Positions 31,748 to 41,203 of a DNA stretch of 61,127 nt are shown piece by piece. This stretch comes from Clostridia bacterium (lineage in GTDB: Bacteria > Bacillota > Clostridia > Oscillospirales > Acutalibacteraceae). The stretch is from contig JAFWVC010000035.1 in assembly GCA_017518415.1 (NCBI GenBank), positions 1-61,127 on the forward strand. Direction: 5' to 3'. The stretch's first letter is position 1. The number at the start of each line of letters is the position of its first letter. The position numbers and the translations under genes are program-made. The notes beneath the pieces are model-generated. The model ran no database searches and was not told the DNA's origin. It worked only from the letters and a program-made list of their open reading frames with translations.

Positions 31748-33543
31748 GAGCGGGTGTCCTCATCCCGTACGGCGATGCCGAGGTCAAGCAGCTGCTGGTC
31801 ATCCACCGAAGAGGGAGCGTCCGTCATCAGTTCGGTCATATTCTGCACCTTCGTGAAGGCAATCACGTCACGCAGCGTGGCGGCGCGCAGCAGCTGCATA
31901 ACCAGACGGTCCAGCCCCAGGCCCATACCGCCGTGCGGCGGCGCTCCGTACTGGAAGGCGTCGGTCAGGAAACCGAATTTGGCATGCGCCTCTTCATCCG
32001 ACAGACCCAGCGCGCGGAACATCTGTCCCTGCAGGTCCGGGTCGGTAATGCGGATCGAACCGCTGGCCAGTTCAATGCCGTCCATTACCAGGTCATACGC
32101 TTTGGCAAACACCTTTTCGGGTGCGGAATGCAGATATTGGATGCACTCGTCCATCGGGGAGGTGAAGGGATGATGCATCGCCTGCCAGGTGGAGGTTTCC
32201 TCGTCCCATTCGAAGAAAGGAAACTCGGTGATCCACAGAACGTTGTGGCCGCTGCGTTCGATCTGCAGGCGGTTGGCCAGTTCCAGCCGCAGGGCGCCCA
32301 GCGTGGTCAGTACGTGTTTGTTGATGGTATCCGCCACAAAGAAGACGGTATCTCCCTGTTTGGCATGCAAAGCGGCAAGCAGAGCGTGCATCTGTTCTTC
32401 CTCGAAAAACTTGGTCAGCGGAGAGGAGATGCCCTCCGCCGTCCAGCGGATGTAGGCAAGACCCTTTGCACCGATGCCCTTGACAAACTCGGTCAGTTTG
32501 TCAATATCCTTGCGGGAAATACGGCTTACCGACTGCTCGGCCACGATGGCGCGCACGCTGCCGCCGCCGGCTACCGCATTGGCAAACACCGGGAATGCGC
32601 AGCCTTTTACAAGGTCGGACACATTTTGCAGTTCCATGCCGAAGCGGGTATCCGGTTTGTCGGAACCGAAGCGCTCCATGGCCTGCGTATAGGTCAGGCG
32701 GGGCAGAGGCAGCGGCAGGTCGGCATTCAGAATATCACGGAATAGTGTTTTCATCAGCCCTTCGCCGACGGCAAGGACGTCCTCCACGTCGACAAAGGAC
32801 ATTTCCAGGTCGATCTGGGTAAACTCCGGCTGCCGGTCGGCCCGCAGGTCCTCATCACGGAAACAGCGGGCCAGCTGCATATACCGGTCAAAGCCGGCGA
32901 CCATGCACAGCTGTTTATACAACTGCGGCGATTGGGGCAGCGCATAGAACGAACCGTGATGCAGGCGGGAGGGCACCAGAAAGTCGCGCGCGCCCTCCGG
33001 TGTGGAGCGGATCAGCATGGGCGTTTCCAGTTCCAGAAAGCCCTGGCTGTCCAGATAATCGCGCACCGTTTTGGCAATCCGGTGGCGCAGTTGCAGGTTG
33101 CGCTGCAATTCCGGCCGCCGCAGGTCGAGGTACCGGTATTTCAGGCGGGTGGCTTCCGCCGTCGGGCAATCTTCAATGATCTCGAACGGCGGCGTCTGCG
33201 CCTTGTTGAGGATGCGCAGTTCCGTCACCGCGATTTCGACTTCACCGGTAGGCAGGTCGGCGTTCACAGAGGAGCGCAGGCGCACGGTGCCGACGGCGGC
33301 CAGCACGTATTCGCTGCGGACCGTGAAGGCTTTCTCGAAAACGGCATGGTCGGTCTGTTCGTCAAACGCCAACTGCACGATCCCGGAGCGGTCGCGCAGA
33401 TCCACAAAAATCAACTTGCCCAAGTCGCGCTGCCGTTGGACCCAACCGAACACGGTTACCTGACGGCCGGCGTCTTCCTTCCTGAACTCTCCGCAATATT
33501 TGGTGCGATGCAAACCCTTGATCGTTTCCGGCATAGTTGTCAT
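31744..33543 (-). CDS. aspS: Aspartyl-tRNA synthetase
   Basis: About 599 residues, the bacterial-type length including the GAD insertion. An N-terminal OB-fold (VTVFGWVQRQRDLGKLIFVDLRDRSG) is followed by the class II core with motif 2 FRDEDLRADRQPEFTQIDLE (about 220-240), the GAD domain (about 300-410), and motif 3 GLGLDRLVM near the C-terminus. It may be discriminating or non-discriminating for Asn; the sequence read here does not decide. Start at 33543 overlaps the hisS stop (ATGA); an ATG nine bases further in has better ribosome-site spacing. It is co-transcribed with hisS. Confidence 0.96.
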   Translation of the reverse strand: MTTMPETIKGLHRTKYCGEFRKEDAGRQVTVFGWVQRQRDLGKLIFVDLRDRSGIVQLAFDEQTDHAVFEKAFTVRSEYVLAAVGTVRLRSSVNADLPTGEVEIAVTELRILNKAQTPPFEIIEDCPTAEATRLKYRYLDLRRPELQRNLQLRHRIAKTVRDYLDSQGFLELETPMLIRSTPEGARDFLVPSRLHHGSFYALPQSPQLYKQLCMVAGFDRYMQLARCFRDEDLRADRQPEFTQIDLEMSFVDVEDVLAVGEGLMKTLFRDILNADLPLPLPRLTYTQAMERFGSDKPDTRFGMELQNVSDLVKGCAFPVFANAVAGGGSVRAIVAEQSVSRISRKDIDKLTEFVKGIGAKGLAYIRWTAEGISSPLTKFFEEEQMHALLAALHAKQGDTVFFVADTINKHVLTTLGALRLELANRLQIERSGHNVLWITEFPFFEWDEETSTWQAMHHPFTSPMDECIQYLHSAPEKVFAKAYDLVMDGIELASGSIRITDPDLQGQMFRALGLSDEEAHAKFGFLTDAFQYGAPPHGGMGLGLDRLVMQLLRAATLRDVIAFTKVQNMTELMTDAPSSVDDQQLLDLGIAVRDEDTRS

Positions 33544-34829
33544 CCTTCCTTTAACTTTTGCGCCACGGCGGCACAAAAAGAATCGTCTAAAGCAATGCTG
33601 CTCTGGGTACCTGTTTTCATATCCCGGCAGGTAGCAAGGCCGGTCGCCAGCTCATTATCGCCGATCACCAGCGTCAGCCGGGCGCCTTGCTTGTCGGCGT
33701 ATTTCATCTGCGCTTTCAGGCTGCGGCCTACCACGTCAAAGGCTGCGCGGATCCCCTGCCCGCGCAGCAGAGAAGCCAGGGCAAAACAGCGCAGGGAAGC
33801 CTGCTCGCCCATGGAGACCAGAAAGACGTCGCACGGGGCCGGTCCCGGCATCGGCGCTCCAACGGCCTGCATGACCAGCAGCAGCCGCTCGATGCCCATT
33901 GCGAAACCGAGAGACGGCAGGGAGGGACCGCCCAATTCTTCGATCAGGCCGTCATACCGCCCGCCGCCGCACACGACGGCCTGCGCGCCCAACGCATCGG
34001 ATACGAACTCGAATACCGTGCGGGTGTAATAATCCAGGCCGCGCACAATGCCGGTATCGATCTCGTACGGAATGCCCGCCGTGTGCAGATATTGTTTGAC
34101 CGCCTCAAAATGCGCGGCGCAATCGTCGCACAGATATTGCAGCATCCGCGGCGCATCCTTGGCAATGCCCTGGCAAACGGGGGATTTGCAATCCAATATC
34201 CGCATGGGGTTGCGTTCCAGACGGCTGCGGCAGGTATCGCACAGCGCATCGACGTGGCCGGCAAAATAGGCGCGCAGCGCTTCATGATATTTGGCACGGC
34301 AGGTCGGGCAGCCGATGGAATTGATGTGCAGCGACACGCCGGTGATGTGCAGCCGCTGCAAAATCTGCCATGCCAGCAGGATGGCTTCGGCGTCGGCGGC
34401 CGGCGCGGCGGTGCCGAAGCATTCCACGCCGAACTGATGGAACTCCCGCAGGCGGCCGGCCTGCGGTTTTTCATACCGGTAGCAGGACGTCACGTAAGAG
34501 ACCTTGACGGGCAATGCGTCAGTATGCAGATTATGCTCCAGCAGGCAGCGGGCGGCGCCGGCCGTTCCTTCGGGCCGCAGCGTGATCGAGCGGTTGCCCT
34601 TGTCTTCAAACGTGTACATTTCTTTTTGTACGACGTCGGTCGTTTCGCCCACGCCGCGCAAAAACAACTGCGTGTGTTCAAAAACAGGCGTACGTATCTC
34701 GTGAAAGCCGTATTCCTCCGCCGCAGACAGAGCCGTTTGTTCGACAAAACGCCATTTAGGGCTGTCGGCCGGCAGAACGTCCTGCGTGCCGCGGGGAGCT
34801 GTTGTCAGCAGATCCATCAGTTTTTTCAT
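33540..34829 (-). CDS. hisS: Histidyl-tRNA synthetase
   Basis: 429 residues. Class II motifs: PRGTQDVLPADS (motif 1 region), TLRPEGTAGAARC (motif 2 area), the HisA motif GLDYYTRTVFEFV (about 262), and CGGGRYDGLIEELGG (about 287). The C-terminal anticodon domain follows. An intervening zinc-finger-like patch (CPTCRAKYHEAL ... CDTCRSRL ... CDDC, about 180-235) is present, as in many Firmicutes HisRS. The start ATG at 34829 has only a close AAAGG, so an internal ATG four codons in is possible. A terminator lies upstream (34843-34865) and I see no His T-box, so its promoter is unclear. Confidence 0.95.
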   Translation of the reverse strand: MKKLMDLLTTAPRGTQDVLPADSPKWRFVEQTALSAAEEYGFHEIRTPVFEHTQLFLRGVGETTDVVQKEMYTFEDKGNRSITLRPEGTAGAARCLLEHNLHTDALPVKVSYVTSCYRYEKPQAGRLREFHQFGVECFGTAAPAADAEAILLAWQILQRLHITGVSLHINSIGCPTCRAKYHEALRAYFAGHVDALCDTCRSRLERNPMRILDCKSPVCQGIAKDAPRMLQYLCDDCAAHFEAVKQYLHTAGIPYEIDTGIVRGLDYYTRTVFEFVSDALGAQAVVCGGGRYDGLIEELGGPSLPSLGFAMGIERLLLVMQAVGAPMPGPAPCDVFLVSMGEQASLRCFALASLLRGQGIRAAFDVVGRSLKAQMKYADKQGARLTLVIGDNELATGLATCRDMKTGTQSSIALDDSFCAAVAQKLKEG

Positions 34830-34842
34830 CCTTTCTGTTTGC

Positions 34843-34865
34843 AAAAAAGGAACAGCTTCTGTTCC
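34843..34865 (-). terminator. Terminator between mgsA and hisS
   Basis: GGAACAG (34849-34855) pairs with CTGTTCC (34859-34865), and on the minus strand a TTTTTT tail follows. It should end the minD-mgsA transcript, or act as an attenuator just before hisS. Confidence 0.75.
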
Positions 34866-34909
34866 CGAAGGGGAAAGACGCAGTTCCTTCCGATGGGGCG
34901 TTGTCTGTT

Positions 34910-35317
34910 TCAGCTGTGAGCCGGGTTGACGATATTGCGCCAATCCAGGTCGCCGCGTTCCAGACCGTGAATCAGTACTTCGGCGGTGGCAATGTTGGTC
35001 GCAACCGGAATGTTGCGGATGTCGCACAGACGGAAGATGTCATTCTCGTTCGGTTCGTTTGCTTTGGCAGTCATCGGATCGCGGAAAAAGATCAGCAGGT
35101 CGATTTCATCGCAGGCGATCCGGGCGGAAATTTGCTGGTCGCCGCCCTGCGAACCGCTCATATAGCGCAGGATCGTCAGGCCGGTAGCTTCCGAGATCAT
35201 TTTGCCGGTAGTCCCGGTGGCACACAGAGAATGACGGCTGAGAATACCGCAGTAGGCGATGCAGAACTGGACCAGAAGCTCTTTTTTGGCGTCATGGGCG
35301 ATGAGGGCGATGTTCAT
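34910..35317 (-). CDS. mgsA: Methylglyoxal synthase
   Basis: 135 residues. The family pattern is complete: [16 protein letters not shown] at the N-terminus, ATGTTGKMI (phosphate-binding loop, about 33-41), [10 protein letters not shown] (about 54-63), [14 protein letters not shown] (catalytic Asp region, about 77-90) and [12 protein letters not shown]. It converts dihydroxyacetone phosphate to methylglyoxal plus phosphate, a bypass of lower glycolysis under phosphate limitation. It follows minD by 30 bases, as in several Clostridia where mgsA ends the mre-min cluster. Confidence 0.96.
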   Translation of the reverse strand: MNIALIAHDAKKELLVQFCIAYCGILSRHSLCATGTTGKMISEATGLTILRYMSGSQGGDQQISARIACDEIDLLIFFRDPMTAKANEPNENDIFRLCDIRNIPVATNIATAEVLIHGLERGDLDWRNIVNPAHS

Positions 35318-35347
35318 ATATCTTTCACTCCTTCGTGTTAGGAAGCA

Positions 35348-36079
35348 TTATAAGCGGGTCAACGGAAGGTTTTCACCCAATATGCGGCCGGCAATCCTTT
35401 GTATGCAGCGCACGGCGGGGATATCATCCGGAATCTGCTGGCCGGCGGATGCGGCGACCGTCAGCTTGTCGTCCTCCGGCACGATGCCGAGCAGACGGAT
35501 ACCGGCAATGTCGATGATCTCATCTACGTCCGGCAGCAGGCCCTTGCGGATCAGTGCGGGGCGCAGCCGGTTGATGACCAGGCGGGCGCGAATCTGCCTT
35601 TTCTGCAGCAGCTGGCCGATGATGGCCGCGTCGCGCGCAGAGATCAGGTCCGGGGTGGAAAGGACCAGCGCCGCCTCCGCGCCCGACACAGCCGCCTGAA
35701 ACCCCGGACCGATGCCGGCGGGGCAGTCGATCAGCACCTGGTCAAAGTAGCGGGAAAAGCCATGGCACAGACGCAGCATGTCGTGCGGCGTACAAAGCTG
35801 ATCAAGCGAAACGGAAGCGGGAATTATGTACAAGGAGGGAGAGTAAGGGCTTTGATAAATGGCTTTGATCGGCTCGCAGCGGCCCTCAAAAACGTCCCCC
35901 AGATGAAAGACGACGCGGTCGCCGATACCGGTCATAAGATCCAGGCTGCGCAGTCCTGCGTCGCCGTCTACCAGCAGGACCCGCTGGCCGCGTGAGGCAA
36001 AGGCTGCGCCGAGGCAGGCGGAAACGGTGGATTTGCCGACACCGCCCTTCCCCGAAGTGATCACGGTGATACGTCCCAT
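35348..36079 (-). CDS. minD: MinD-like septum-site ATPase
   Basis: 243 residues, slightly shorter than typical MinD (about 265). The deviant Walker A is intact (TSGKGGVGKST, residues 8-18), as are VLLVDGDAGLRSLD (switch I) and LIDCPAGIGPGFQ (Walker B/switch II). The tail ends in a short amphipathic stretch (CIQRIAGRILGENLPL) that could be the membrane-targeting helix. MinD normally recruits MinC to block off-centre division, but no minC or minE lies beside it here. ATG at 36079 follows AAGGAG; the longer frame would overlap its promoter (36117-36145). It shares an operon with mgsA. Confidence 0.88.
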   Translation of the reverse strand: MGRITVITSGKGGVGKSTVSACLGAAFASRGQRVLLVDGDAGLRSLDLMTGIGDRVVFHLGDVFEGRCEPIKAIYQSPYSPSLYIIPASVSLDQLCTPHDMLRLCHGFSRYFDQVLIDCPAGIGPGFQAAVSGAEAALVLSTPDLISARDAAIIGQLLQKRQIRARLVINRLRPALIRKGLLPDVDEIIDIAGIRLLGIVPEDDKLTVAASAGQQIPDDIPAVRCIQRIAGRILGENLPLTRL

Positions 36080-36116
36080 GGTATTCTCCTTGCCGTCAAA
36101 AATCATTACAGACACA

Positions 36117-36145
36117 AGTATAACATATTTGCGAAATCATGTAAA
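36117..36145 (-). promoter_or_regulatory. Sigma-A promoter of minD-mgsA
   Basis: On the minus strand TTTACA (36145-36140), 17-base spacer, TATACT (36122-36117). It gives minD a start independent of the mre genes. Confidence 0.75.
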
Positions 36146-36187
36146 CGGATTTAAAAAAATTATTTTTATAGAACCGGATGTCTTTGT

Positions 36188-38224
36188 TCAGGGGGTTGCG
36201 TCAAAGTATGCGTCCAACACGGTGCGCGCTACTTCGGACGAGGCGGCGGAGGTACCACATTCCAATACGACGGCGATTGCCACCTGCGGGTTTTCCGCCG
36301 GTGCGTAGGCGATAAAAATACCGTGGTCGCTCTGATTGGCGGAGGAGCCTTCGGCCGTACCGGTTTTGGCGGCAAGCGAGTAAGCGGCGTCTTTGAACGC
36401 ATTGGCGGCAGTACCGCCCGGCTTTGTTACCGAGATCATCGCATCCCGCACGATTTTTGAGACGTTGTCCGGTATATCCAGCGCAGAGAGGATCTCCGGC
36501 TCGGTGACCGATACGACGGTACCGTCCGCTTCCCGGATGCTGTGGACCAGATGCGCTTTATAGCGCACGCCGTTGTTGGCCAGCGTGGCGGCGTAGGCAG
36601 CCAGCTGAAGGGGAGTGAACCGGTTGTCAGACTGGCCGATGGCAGCCATCACAGTATCGCCCGCGGCCCAGTTGCCGCCGGCTTTTTCCCGTTCCTCCGG
36701 GCCGGCCAGTACGCCGGCCGACTCGCCGATCTCGATGCCGGTTTTTTCACCCAGGCCGAAGTACCGGCAAAAGTAGTTCATGCGGGTAATGCCCAGCAGC
36801 CGGCCCAAATCGTAGAAAAAGACGTTGCAGGATTTTTGCAGGGCGGTGGAAACGTTGATCGCGCCGTGGTGCCCCATACATTTCGGTGAAAAATTGTACT
36901 CGGAATAAAAGGTGTAATGGCCCACGCAGGCGGCCAGCTTGGTCGTGGGGGTGATGACCTGATCCATCAGCCCGGCAACGGCGATGGCCGGCTTCATGGT
37001 GGAACCGTTGGGGAAGGTGCCGTGGAGCGCCCGGTTGAACAGCGGATTGTCCGGGTCGTTCAGCAGGTCCGTATAGGAAAAATAATAACTTGACAGATCG
37101 TAATTCGGCCAGGTAGCGCAAGCCAGCACACCGGCGTCTTTGACGTCGAGCACCACTACGGAACCGCTTTTGACGTCCTGGCCGATCCACGGCTTTTTCT
37201 CCGTCGGCGTCTGGGCGCGCAATTCCGCTATTTTGTCGCTTAATGCGTTTTGCGCGGCCTGCTGCAGCCCGGCGTCCAGCGTCAGGATGACGGAGAGGCC
37301 CGCCTGTGAGGGCTGGCTTTCATAATCTTTCCAAATCTCTCCGTCGTCGTTGCGCAGGATGCTGCGTACACCGGAAACGCCGCGCAGTACGCTTTCCAGC
37401 GCGGCTTCTATGCCGCTTTTACCGAGGCTGTCGTTGAGTTTATAGCCCTTTTCTTTCAATTCGGCGTATTCGTCCTCGTACAGCGGGCCGATCGTGCCGA
37501 TCAGATGAGAGGCCACGTCTCCGTTGACGTATTGCCGTACCGGGGACGCCTGGATGACGACGCCGGGGTAGGCGGCGCCGTTTTCTTTAAGAATATAGGC
37601 CGTTTCCTGCGTGATGCTGCCGGCTAGCGTGTAGGAAACGCTACGGCTCAGCCCCTGGATCTCCACCGAATATTGGATGCCGGCCAGGGTGCGTTGCTTT
37701 GCAGCCGGGTATTCCTGCAAACCGTAGCGCTCGACCAGAGCCTGCATGCAGTTATCTGCCGTGGCGTAGGCAGCCAGCCGCAGCGTCTTTTTCAGTGCGG
37801 ATACGCTGCTGTCTCTGTCCGCCGCAAAAGAGTAGGGAAAGGTACGGCTGATGGGCAGGATGTCGTTCCATTGCTCGCCGTGCTGCGTTAAAAAATCCGT
37901 CAGATCGGAAAAAATGCGGTTTTGTGCTGCCCGGCGGGCATTGCCGGTACCGCGGGGAAAGGTGGCGCCGTCCAGAATGATTGAAAAGGCGGTCCGGTTG
38001 ACTGCCAGCGCCCGCAGGTTGCGATCCAGTATCTCCCCACGGGCGGCCGGGATGGTCAGCCGTGTTTCGACGGAGTCGAGCGTTTGGTCCACGTAAACGT
38101 CCGAAGAGATGATCTGTACCTCAAACAAACGCGCGGCATACACCGAAAACACCAGCAGAATCAGCAGGATCAGCGCGATCGTGCGGCGTTTTGTCATACG
38201 CGGTGCGGAAGCTTCTTGCGGCAA
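36188..38224 (-). CDS. mrdA: Penicillin-binding protein 2 (class B transpeptidase, MrdA-like)
   Basis: 678 residues. An N-terminal membrane anchor (about 15-35), a PBP dimerisation/pedestal domain beginning RLTIPAARGEILDRN, then the transpeptidase with all three active-site motifs: STMK (about 407), SCN (about 464), and KTGT (about 618). It cross-links peptidoglycan during elongation with MreBCD. The start is TTG at 38224, supported by GGGAGGTGA nine bases upstream; the next ATG, nine codons in, has none. It follows mreD by 25 bases in a dut-mreBCD-mrdA order. Confidence 0.93.
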   Translation of the reverse strand: MPQEASAPRMTKRRTIALILLILLVFSVYAARLFEVQIISSDVYVDQTLDSVETRLTIPAARGEILDRNLRALAVNRTAFSIILDGATFPRGTGNARRAAQNRIFSDLTDFLTQHGEQWNDILPISRTFPYSFAADRDSSVSALKKTLRLAAYATADNCMQALVERYGLQEYPAAKQRTLAGIQYSVEIQGLSRSVSYTLAGSITQETAYILKENGAAYPGVVIQASPVRQYVNGDVASHLIGTIGPLYEDEYAELKEKGYKLNDSLGKSGIEAALESVLRGVSGVRSILRNDDGEIWKDYESQPSQAGLSVILTLDAGLQQAAQNALSDKIAELRAQTPTEKKPWIGQDVKSGSVVVLDVKDAGVLACATWPNYDLSSYYFSYTDLLNDPDNPLFNRALHGTFPNGSTMKPAIAVAGLMDQVITPTTKLAACVGHYTFYSEYNFSPKCMGHHGAINVSTALQKSCNVFFYDLGRLLGITRMNYFCRYFGLGEKTGIEIGESAGVLAGPEEREKAGGNWAAGDTVMAAIGQSDNRFTPLQLAAYAATLANNGVRYKAHLVHSIREADGTVVSVTEPEILSALDIPDNVSKIVRDAMISVTKPGGTAANAFKDAAYSLAAKTGTAEGSSANQSDHGIFIAYAPAENPQVAIAVVLECGTSAASSEVARTVLDAYFDATP

Positions 38225-38249
38225 AAGGACTCACCTCCCGTGACGGCCG

Positions 38250-38798
38250 TTACTGCCACTTGCGCAGCTGCTTTTCAGCCAGGTCAAAGATCAAATACAA
38301 CACAGGGGAAAGCAGAAAAGTATATAAGCAGTTGGGCAGAGCAACGGACAAAAGCGCGCTCCACATCCCTTCCGCCCGCAAAAGGACAACGTTGAGCACC
38401 CAATCCACCACGCTGTACGACAGCAGCGCCACCGCGCATAAGAGCAGGGCCGTGAGCAGATTGTTGCGCAGCAGCAGGCGCACCAGCAGCCCGCAGGCGC
38501 AGCCGATCAGCAGCAGGATCAGGGCGTTCATACCGAACAGGCGGTCGGCGTATACGTCCCAGAACAGGCCGGTCAGGATGCCCGTCCACGCTCCGGCGAC
38601 CGGGCCGGCATACATGGCGGCAAAGACCGTCAGGGGGATCAGCGGCAGGATGCGCGCCCCGCACACCGAGGGAAAACCGTGGGGCGTCATCTGTGCCAGA
38701 TAGCATACGAGAGCGATCAGGACGTAAATGACGGCACGCAGGCGGCCGGCCGTGATACGGTCAGCCAGCGCGCGCGCCGCGTTCCGGAACGAATACAT
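38250..38798 (-). CDS. mreD: Rod shape-determining protein MreD
   Basis: 182 residues with five to six hydrophobic segments, the usual MreD profile. The central FAAMYAGPVAGAWTGILTGLFWDVYADRLFG block is typical of the family, including the conserved G-x2-D/FWD area. MreD is an integral membrane part of the elongasome, linking MreC to the wall machinery. The coding region begins three bases after the mreC stop, so the genes are tightly coupled. Confidence 0.9.
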   Translation of the reverse strand: MYSFRNAARALADRITAGRLRAVIYVLIALVCYLAQMTPHGFPSVCGARILPLIPLTVFAAMYAGPVAGAWTGILTGLFWDVYADRLFGMNALILLLIGCACGLLVRLLLRNNLLTALLLCAVALLSYSVVDWVLNVVLLRAEGMWSALLSVALPNCLYTFLLSPVLYLIFDLAEKQLRKWQ

Positions 38799-38801
38799 CG
38801 G

Positions 38802-39635
38802 TCACCCTTCCTTTCCGCTGTAAGAAATCAGCACCAGAACGGAAGAAAGAGAAGAAAAGTTCGCATACGGGGAGATGATCGCCGTGGTCGACGCCCCGTC
38901 GGACGACAGCGAAACGGATACGATATTGCCGATCAGCAGCCCGGCAGGATAGGTTTCGCTGATGCCGGAGGTGATCAGCGTATCGCCGACCGCCGCCCCC
39001 GAATAGCGCGGCAGCAGTTCGGCCCGCAGCAGGCCGTCCTGCGCCAGCGTAACCGAGCCGGATGTAACGCAGTTTTCGGATACACGCGTAACGGTTGCAC
39101 TGATCTGCATCGTCGGGTCCAGAATGGAGCGGACTTTGGCCCAGGTGGGCCCGACCTGATAAACGGTGCCGACCAGCCCCTGTGCCGTAATGACGGGATC
39201 GCCCGGCTGCACGTCTTTCAGCGAGCCGGCGTTGATGGTGAAGTTGTGGTACGGGTCCGACGGGTCGGAAGCGATGACGCGGCCGTCGGTAAACTGAAAA
39301 TCGGGATTGTTTTCTTTGATGCCGAGAAACTCGCGATATATTTTGTTTTCTTCCACACGCTGATCGTAATCGGCCAGCAACTCGTGCAGCCGGTCGATCT
39401 CAGCCTGCATATCCTTGATTTGCCGGCTGTTTGCCGTCAGGTCGGCAAACAGGCCGGAGATTCCGTCCGTCATGGCGGACCACAGGTTTTGCAGCGGAGT
39501 GATGATCACGCCGGTCACGGAGGCCGGGATGGAGGAAAAACCGTTTGTGGAGGCGGCGTAGATCATCAGGCCGATCAGCAGCACGGCGACGACGGCAAGG
39601 ATTTTGGCGGCCTTGCTTTTCCAGAACTCCTTCAA
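38802..39635 (-). CDS. mreC: Rod shape-determining protein MreC
   Basis: 277 residues: short cytoplasmic start, one membrane helix (about 12-28), a coiled coil (about 65-110: QIKDMQAEIDRLHELLADYD), then the double beta-barrel domain (VIASDPSDPYHNFTINAG; AVGDTLITSGISETYPAGLLIG). It sits outside the membrane and contacts PBP2. TTG at 39635 is chosen because AAAGGAGGA lies 7-8 bases before it. It is 36 bases after mreB. Confidence 0.93.
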   Translation of the reverse strand: MKEFWKSKAAKILAVVAVLLIGLMIYAASTNGFSSIPASVTGVIITPLQNLWSAMTDGISGLFADLTANSRQIKDMQAEIDRLHELLADYDQRVEENKIYREFLGIKENNPDFQFTDGRVIASDPSDPYHNFTINAGSLKDVQPGDPVITAQGLVGTVYQVGPTWAKVRSILDPTMQISATVTRVSENCVTSGSVTLAQDGLLRAELLPRYSGAAVGDTLITSGISETYPAGLLIGNIVSVSLSSDGASTTAIISPYANFSSLSSVLVLISYSGKEG

Positions 39636-39671
39636 AAAACGGTCCTCCTTTCTCCCGATATCCGCAGAGGA

Positions 39672-40679
39672 TTACAGGGCGCGGTTGGCGCGGAAGTTAT
39701 TGGTGGAGCCCATCTTGAAGCTTTTGCCGGTACCGTTTACCACGCAATCCAGCGGGTTTTCGGCGATGTGCACCGGCATGCCCGTCTCACGGTTGATCAG
39801 CACGTCCAGTCCGCGCAGCAAAGCGCCGCCGCCGGTAAGCGTGATGCCGTTGTCGATGATATCCGCAGACAGCTCCGGCGGGGTGTTCTCCAGCGTGACG
39901 CGGATGGCGTCCAGAATAGAGGAGACCGGGTCGGACAGGGCTTCACGCGCTTCTTCCGCGGTGATGACGATGTTCTTCGGCAGGCCGTCTACCAGGTTGC
40001 GGCCCTTGACTTCCATGCTGCCTTCCCCTTCGTACGGGAAGGCGGAGCCGATGGAGATCTTGATGTTTTCGGCCGTGCGTTCGCCGATGAGCAGGTTGTA
40101 TTTTTTCTTGATATAAGAGATGATAGCCTGGTCAAAATCATCGCCGGCGGTGCGCACCGAGCATTTGTTGACGATGTCGCCCAGCGAGATGACCGCCACT
40201 TCGGACGTGCCGCCGCCGATATCGACGACCATGCAGCCGGAGGGACTGCTGACGTCCAGCCCGGCGCCGATAGCGGCCGCCATCGGTTCCTCGATCAGGT
40301 CGACGCTTTTGGCGCCGGCGTGTTTGGCGGCGTCTTCGACGGCGCGGCGTTCCACCTCCGTGACGCCGGAGGGGATGCAGACGATCACGTGAGGATGGCC
40401 GAAAGAGCCGCGCAGGGCCTGCTTGATGAAATATTTGAGCATGATGGCCGTGATGTCAAAATCGGCGATCACGCCGTCTTTCAGCGGACGGACGGCAGAA
40501 ATGGAACCGGGCGTACGGCCGATCATTTCTTTTGCTTCGGCACCGACGGCGACGACGAGTTCGTCTTTCATGTTGACCGCTACGACGGAGGGCTCGCGCA
40601 GGATGATGCCCTTGCCCGTGACGTAGACCAGCGTGTTGGCGGTGCCGAGATCAATGCCGATTTCTTTTTTGAATAACAT
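39672..40679 (-). CDS. mreB: Rod shape-determining protein MreB (bacterial actin)
   Basis: 335 residues, the standard length. Actin-fold signatures are intact: phosphate loop 1 [13 protein letters not shown] (about 7-19), [15 protein letters not shown] (about 158-172), and the adenosine motif [15 protein letters not shown] (about 284). MreB polymerises under the membrane and guides elongation synthesis. ATG follows CGGAGGAATCATCC. It is the first gene of the mreBCD-mrdA block, 43 bases downstream of dut. Confidence 0.97.
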   Translation of the reverse strand: MLFKKEIGIDLGTANTLVYVTGKGIILREPSVVAVNMKDELVVAVGAEAKEMIGRTPGSISAVRPLKDGVIADFDITAIMLKYFIKQALRGSFGHPHVIVCIPSGVTEVERRAVEDAAKHAGAKSVDLIEEPMAAAIGAGLDVSSPSGCMVVDIGGGTSEVAVISLGDIVNKCSVRTAGDDFDQAIISYIKKKYNLLIGERTAENIKISIGSAFPYEGEGSMEVKGRNLVDGLPKNIVITAEEAREALSDPVSSILDAIRVTLENTPPELSADIIDNGITLTGGGALLRGLDVLINRETGMPVHIAENPLDCVVNGTGKSFKMGSTNNFRANRAL

Positions 40680-40722
40680 GGATGATTCCTCCGTTCATGA
40701 TAAATAACTGACGTTCAGACGT

Positions 40723-41163
40723 TTACAGAGAGCCTGTGGAGCCGAAACCGCCCGCGCCGCGCGCTGTTTCCGCCAGCGAGTCGGTCAATTCCAACTCCGG
40801 CAGCAGGACGGGAAGGATCAGCAGCTGAGCGATGCGTTCTCCCGGTTGGACCTGATAAGCCGTTTGCGACAGATTGACAAGGCCTACCTTGATCTCGCCC
40901 GTATAATCGCTGTCGATTACGCCGACGCCGTTGGACAGGGCCAGCCCGTGCTTGACGGCCAACCCGCTGCGGGCGAAGACCAGCCCCACATACTCCTTGC
41001 CCGGCAGCCCGATGGCAATGCCGGTCGGCAGGCAGGCGCGCTCCCCCGGTGCAAGCGTAACCGGCTCGCGGATGGTGGTGCGCAGATCGTACCCGGCGCT
41101 GCCGTCGGTAGAGCGGGTCGGCAGCTGCGCGGCGGGATCGGTTTTTTGGACAGCCAGACGCAT
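40723..41163 (-). CDS. dut: dUTP diphosphatase (dUTPase)
   Basis: 146 residues, trimeric dUTPase size. The five conserved motifs are present in order: SAGYDLRTT (motif 1), RSGLAVKHG (motif 2), VGVIDSDYTGEIKV (motif 3), GERIAQLLILPV (motif 4), and the flexible C-terminal arm RGAGGFGSTG (motif 5). It hydrolyses dUTP to dUMP to keep uracil out of DNA. ATG follows CGGAGGGAAG. The gene leads the mre operon on the minus strand. Confidence 0.96.
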   Translation of the reverse strand: MRLAVQKTDPAAQLPTRSTDGSAGYDLRTTIREPVTLAPGERACLPTGIAIGLPGKEYVGLVFARSGLAVKHGLALSNGVGVIDSDYTGEIKVGLVNLSQTAYQVQPGERIAQLLILPVLLPELELTDSLAETARGAGGFGSTGSL

Positions 41164-41194
41164 ACGCTTCCCTCCGAAACGTTGTATTTTTTTT

Positions 41195-41203
41195 ATTATA
41201 GCA
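41195..41203 (-). promoter_or_regulatory. Extended -10 promoter for dut-mreBCD
   Basis: On the minus strand TGCTATAAT: a perfect TATAAT preceded by the TGn extension. The -35 region is weak. It lies about 32 bases before the dut start. Confidence 0.65.

Noticed and set aside
31933-34919. Long plus-strand frames opposite aspS and hisS (270, 365 and 410 codons)
   Set aside because: Shadows of the two synthetases; no ribosome sites or domain signals.
38679-40676. A 665-codon plus-strand frame opposite mreD, mreC and mreB
   Set aside because: It is antisense to three certain genes; the His/Asp/Arg/Gln-rich translation is what reversed GC-rich codons give.
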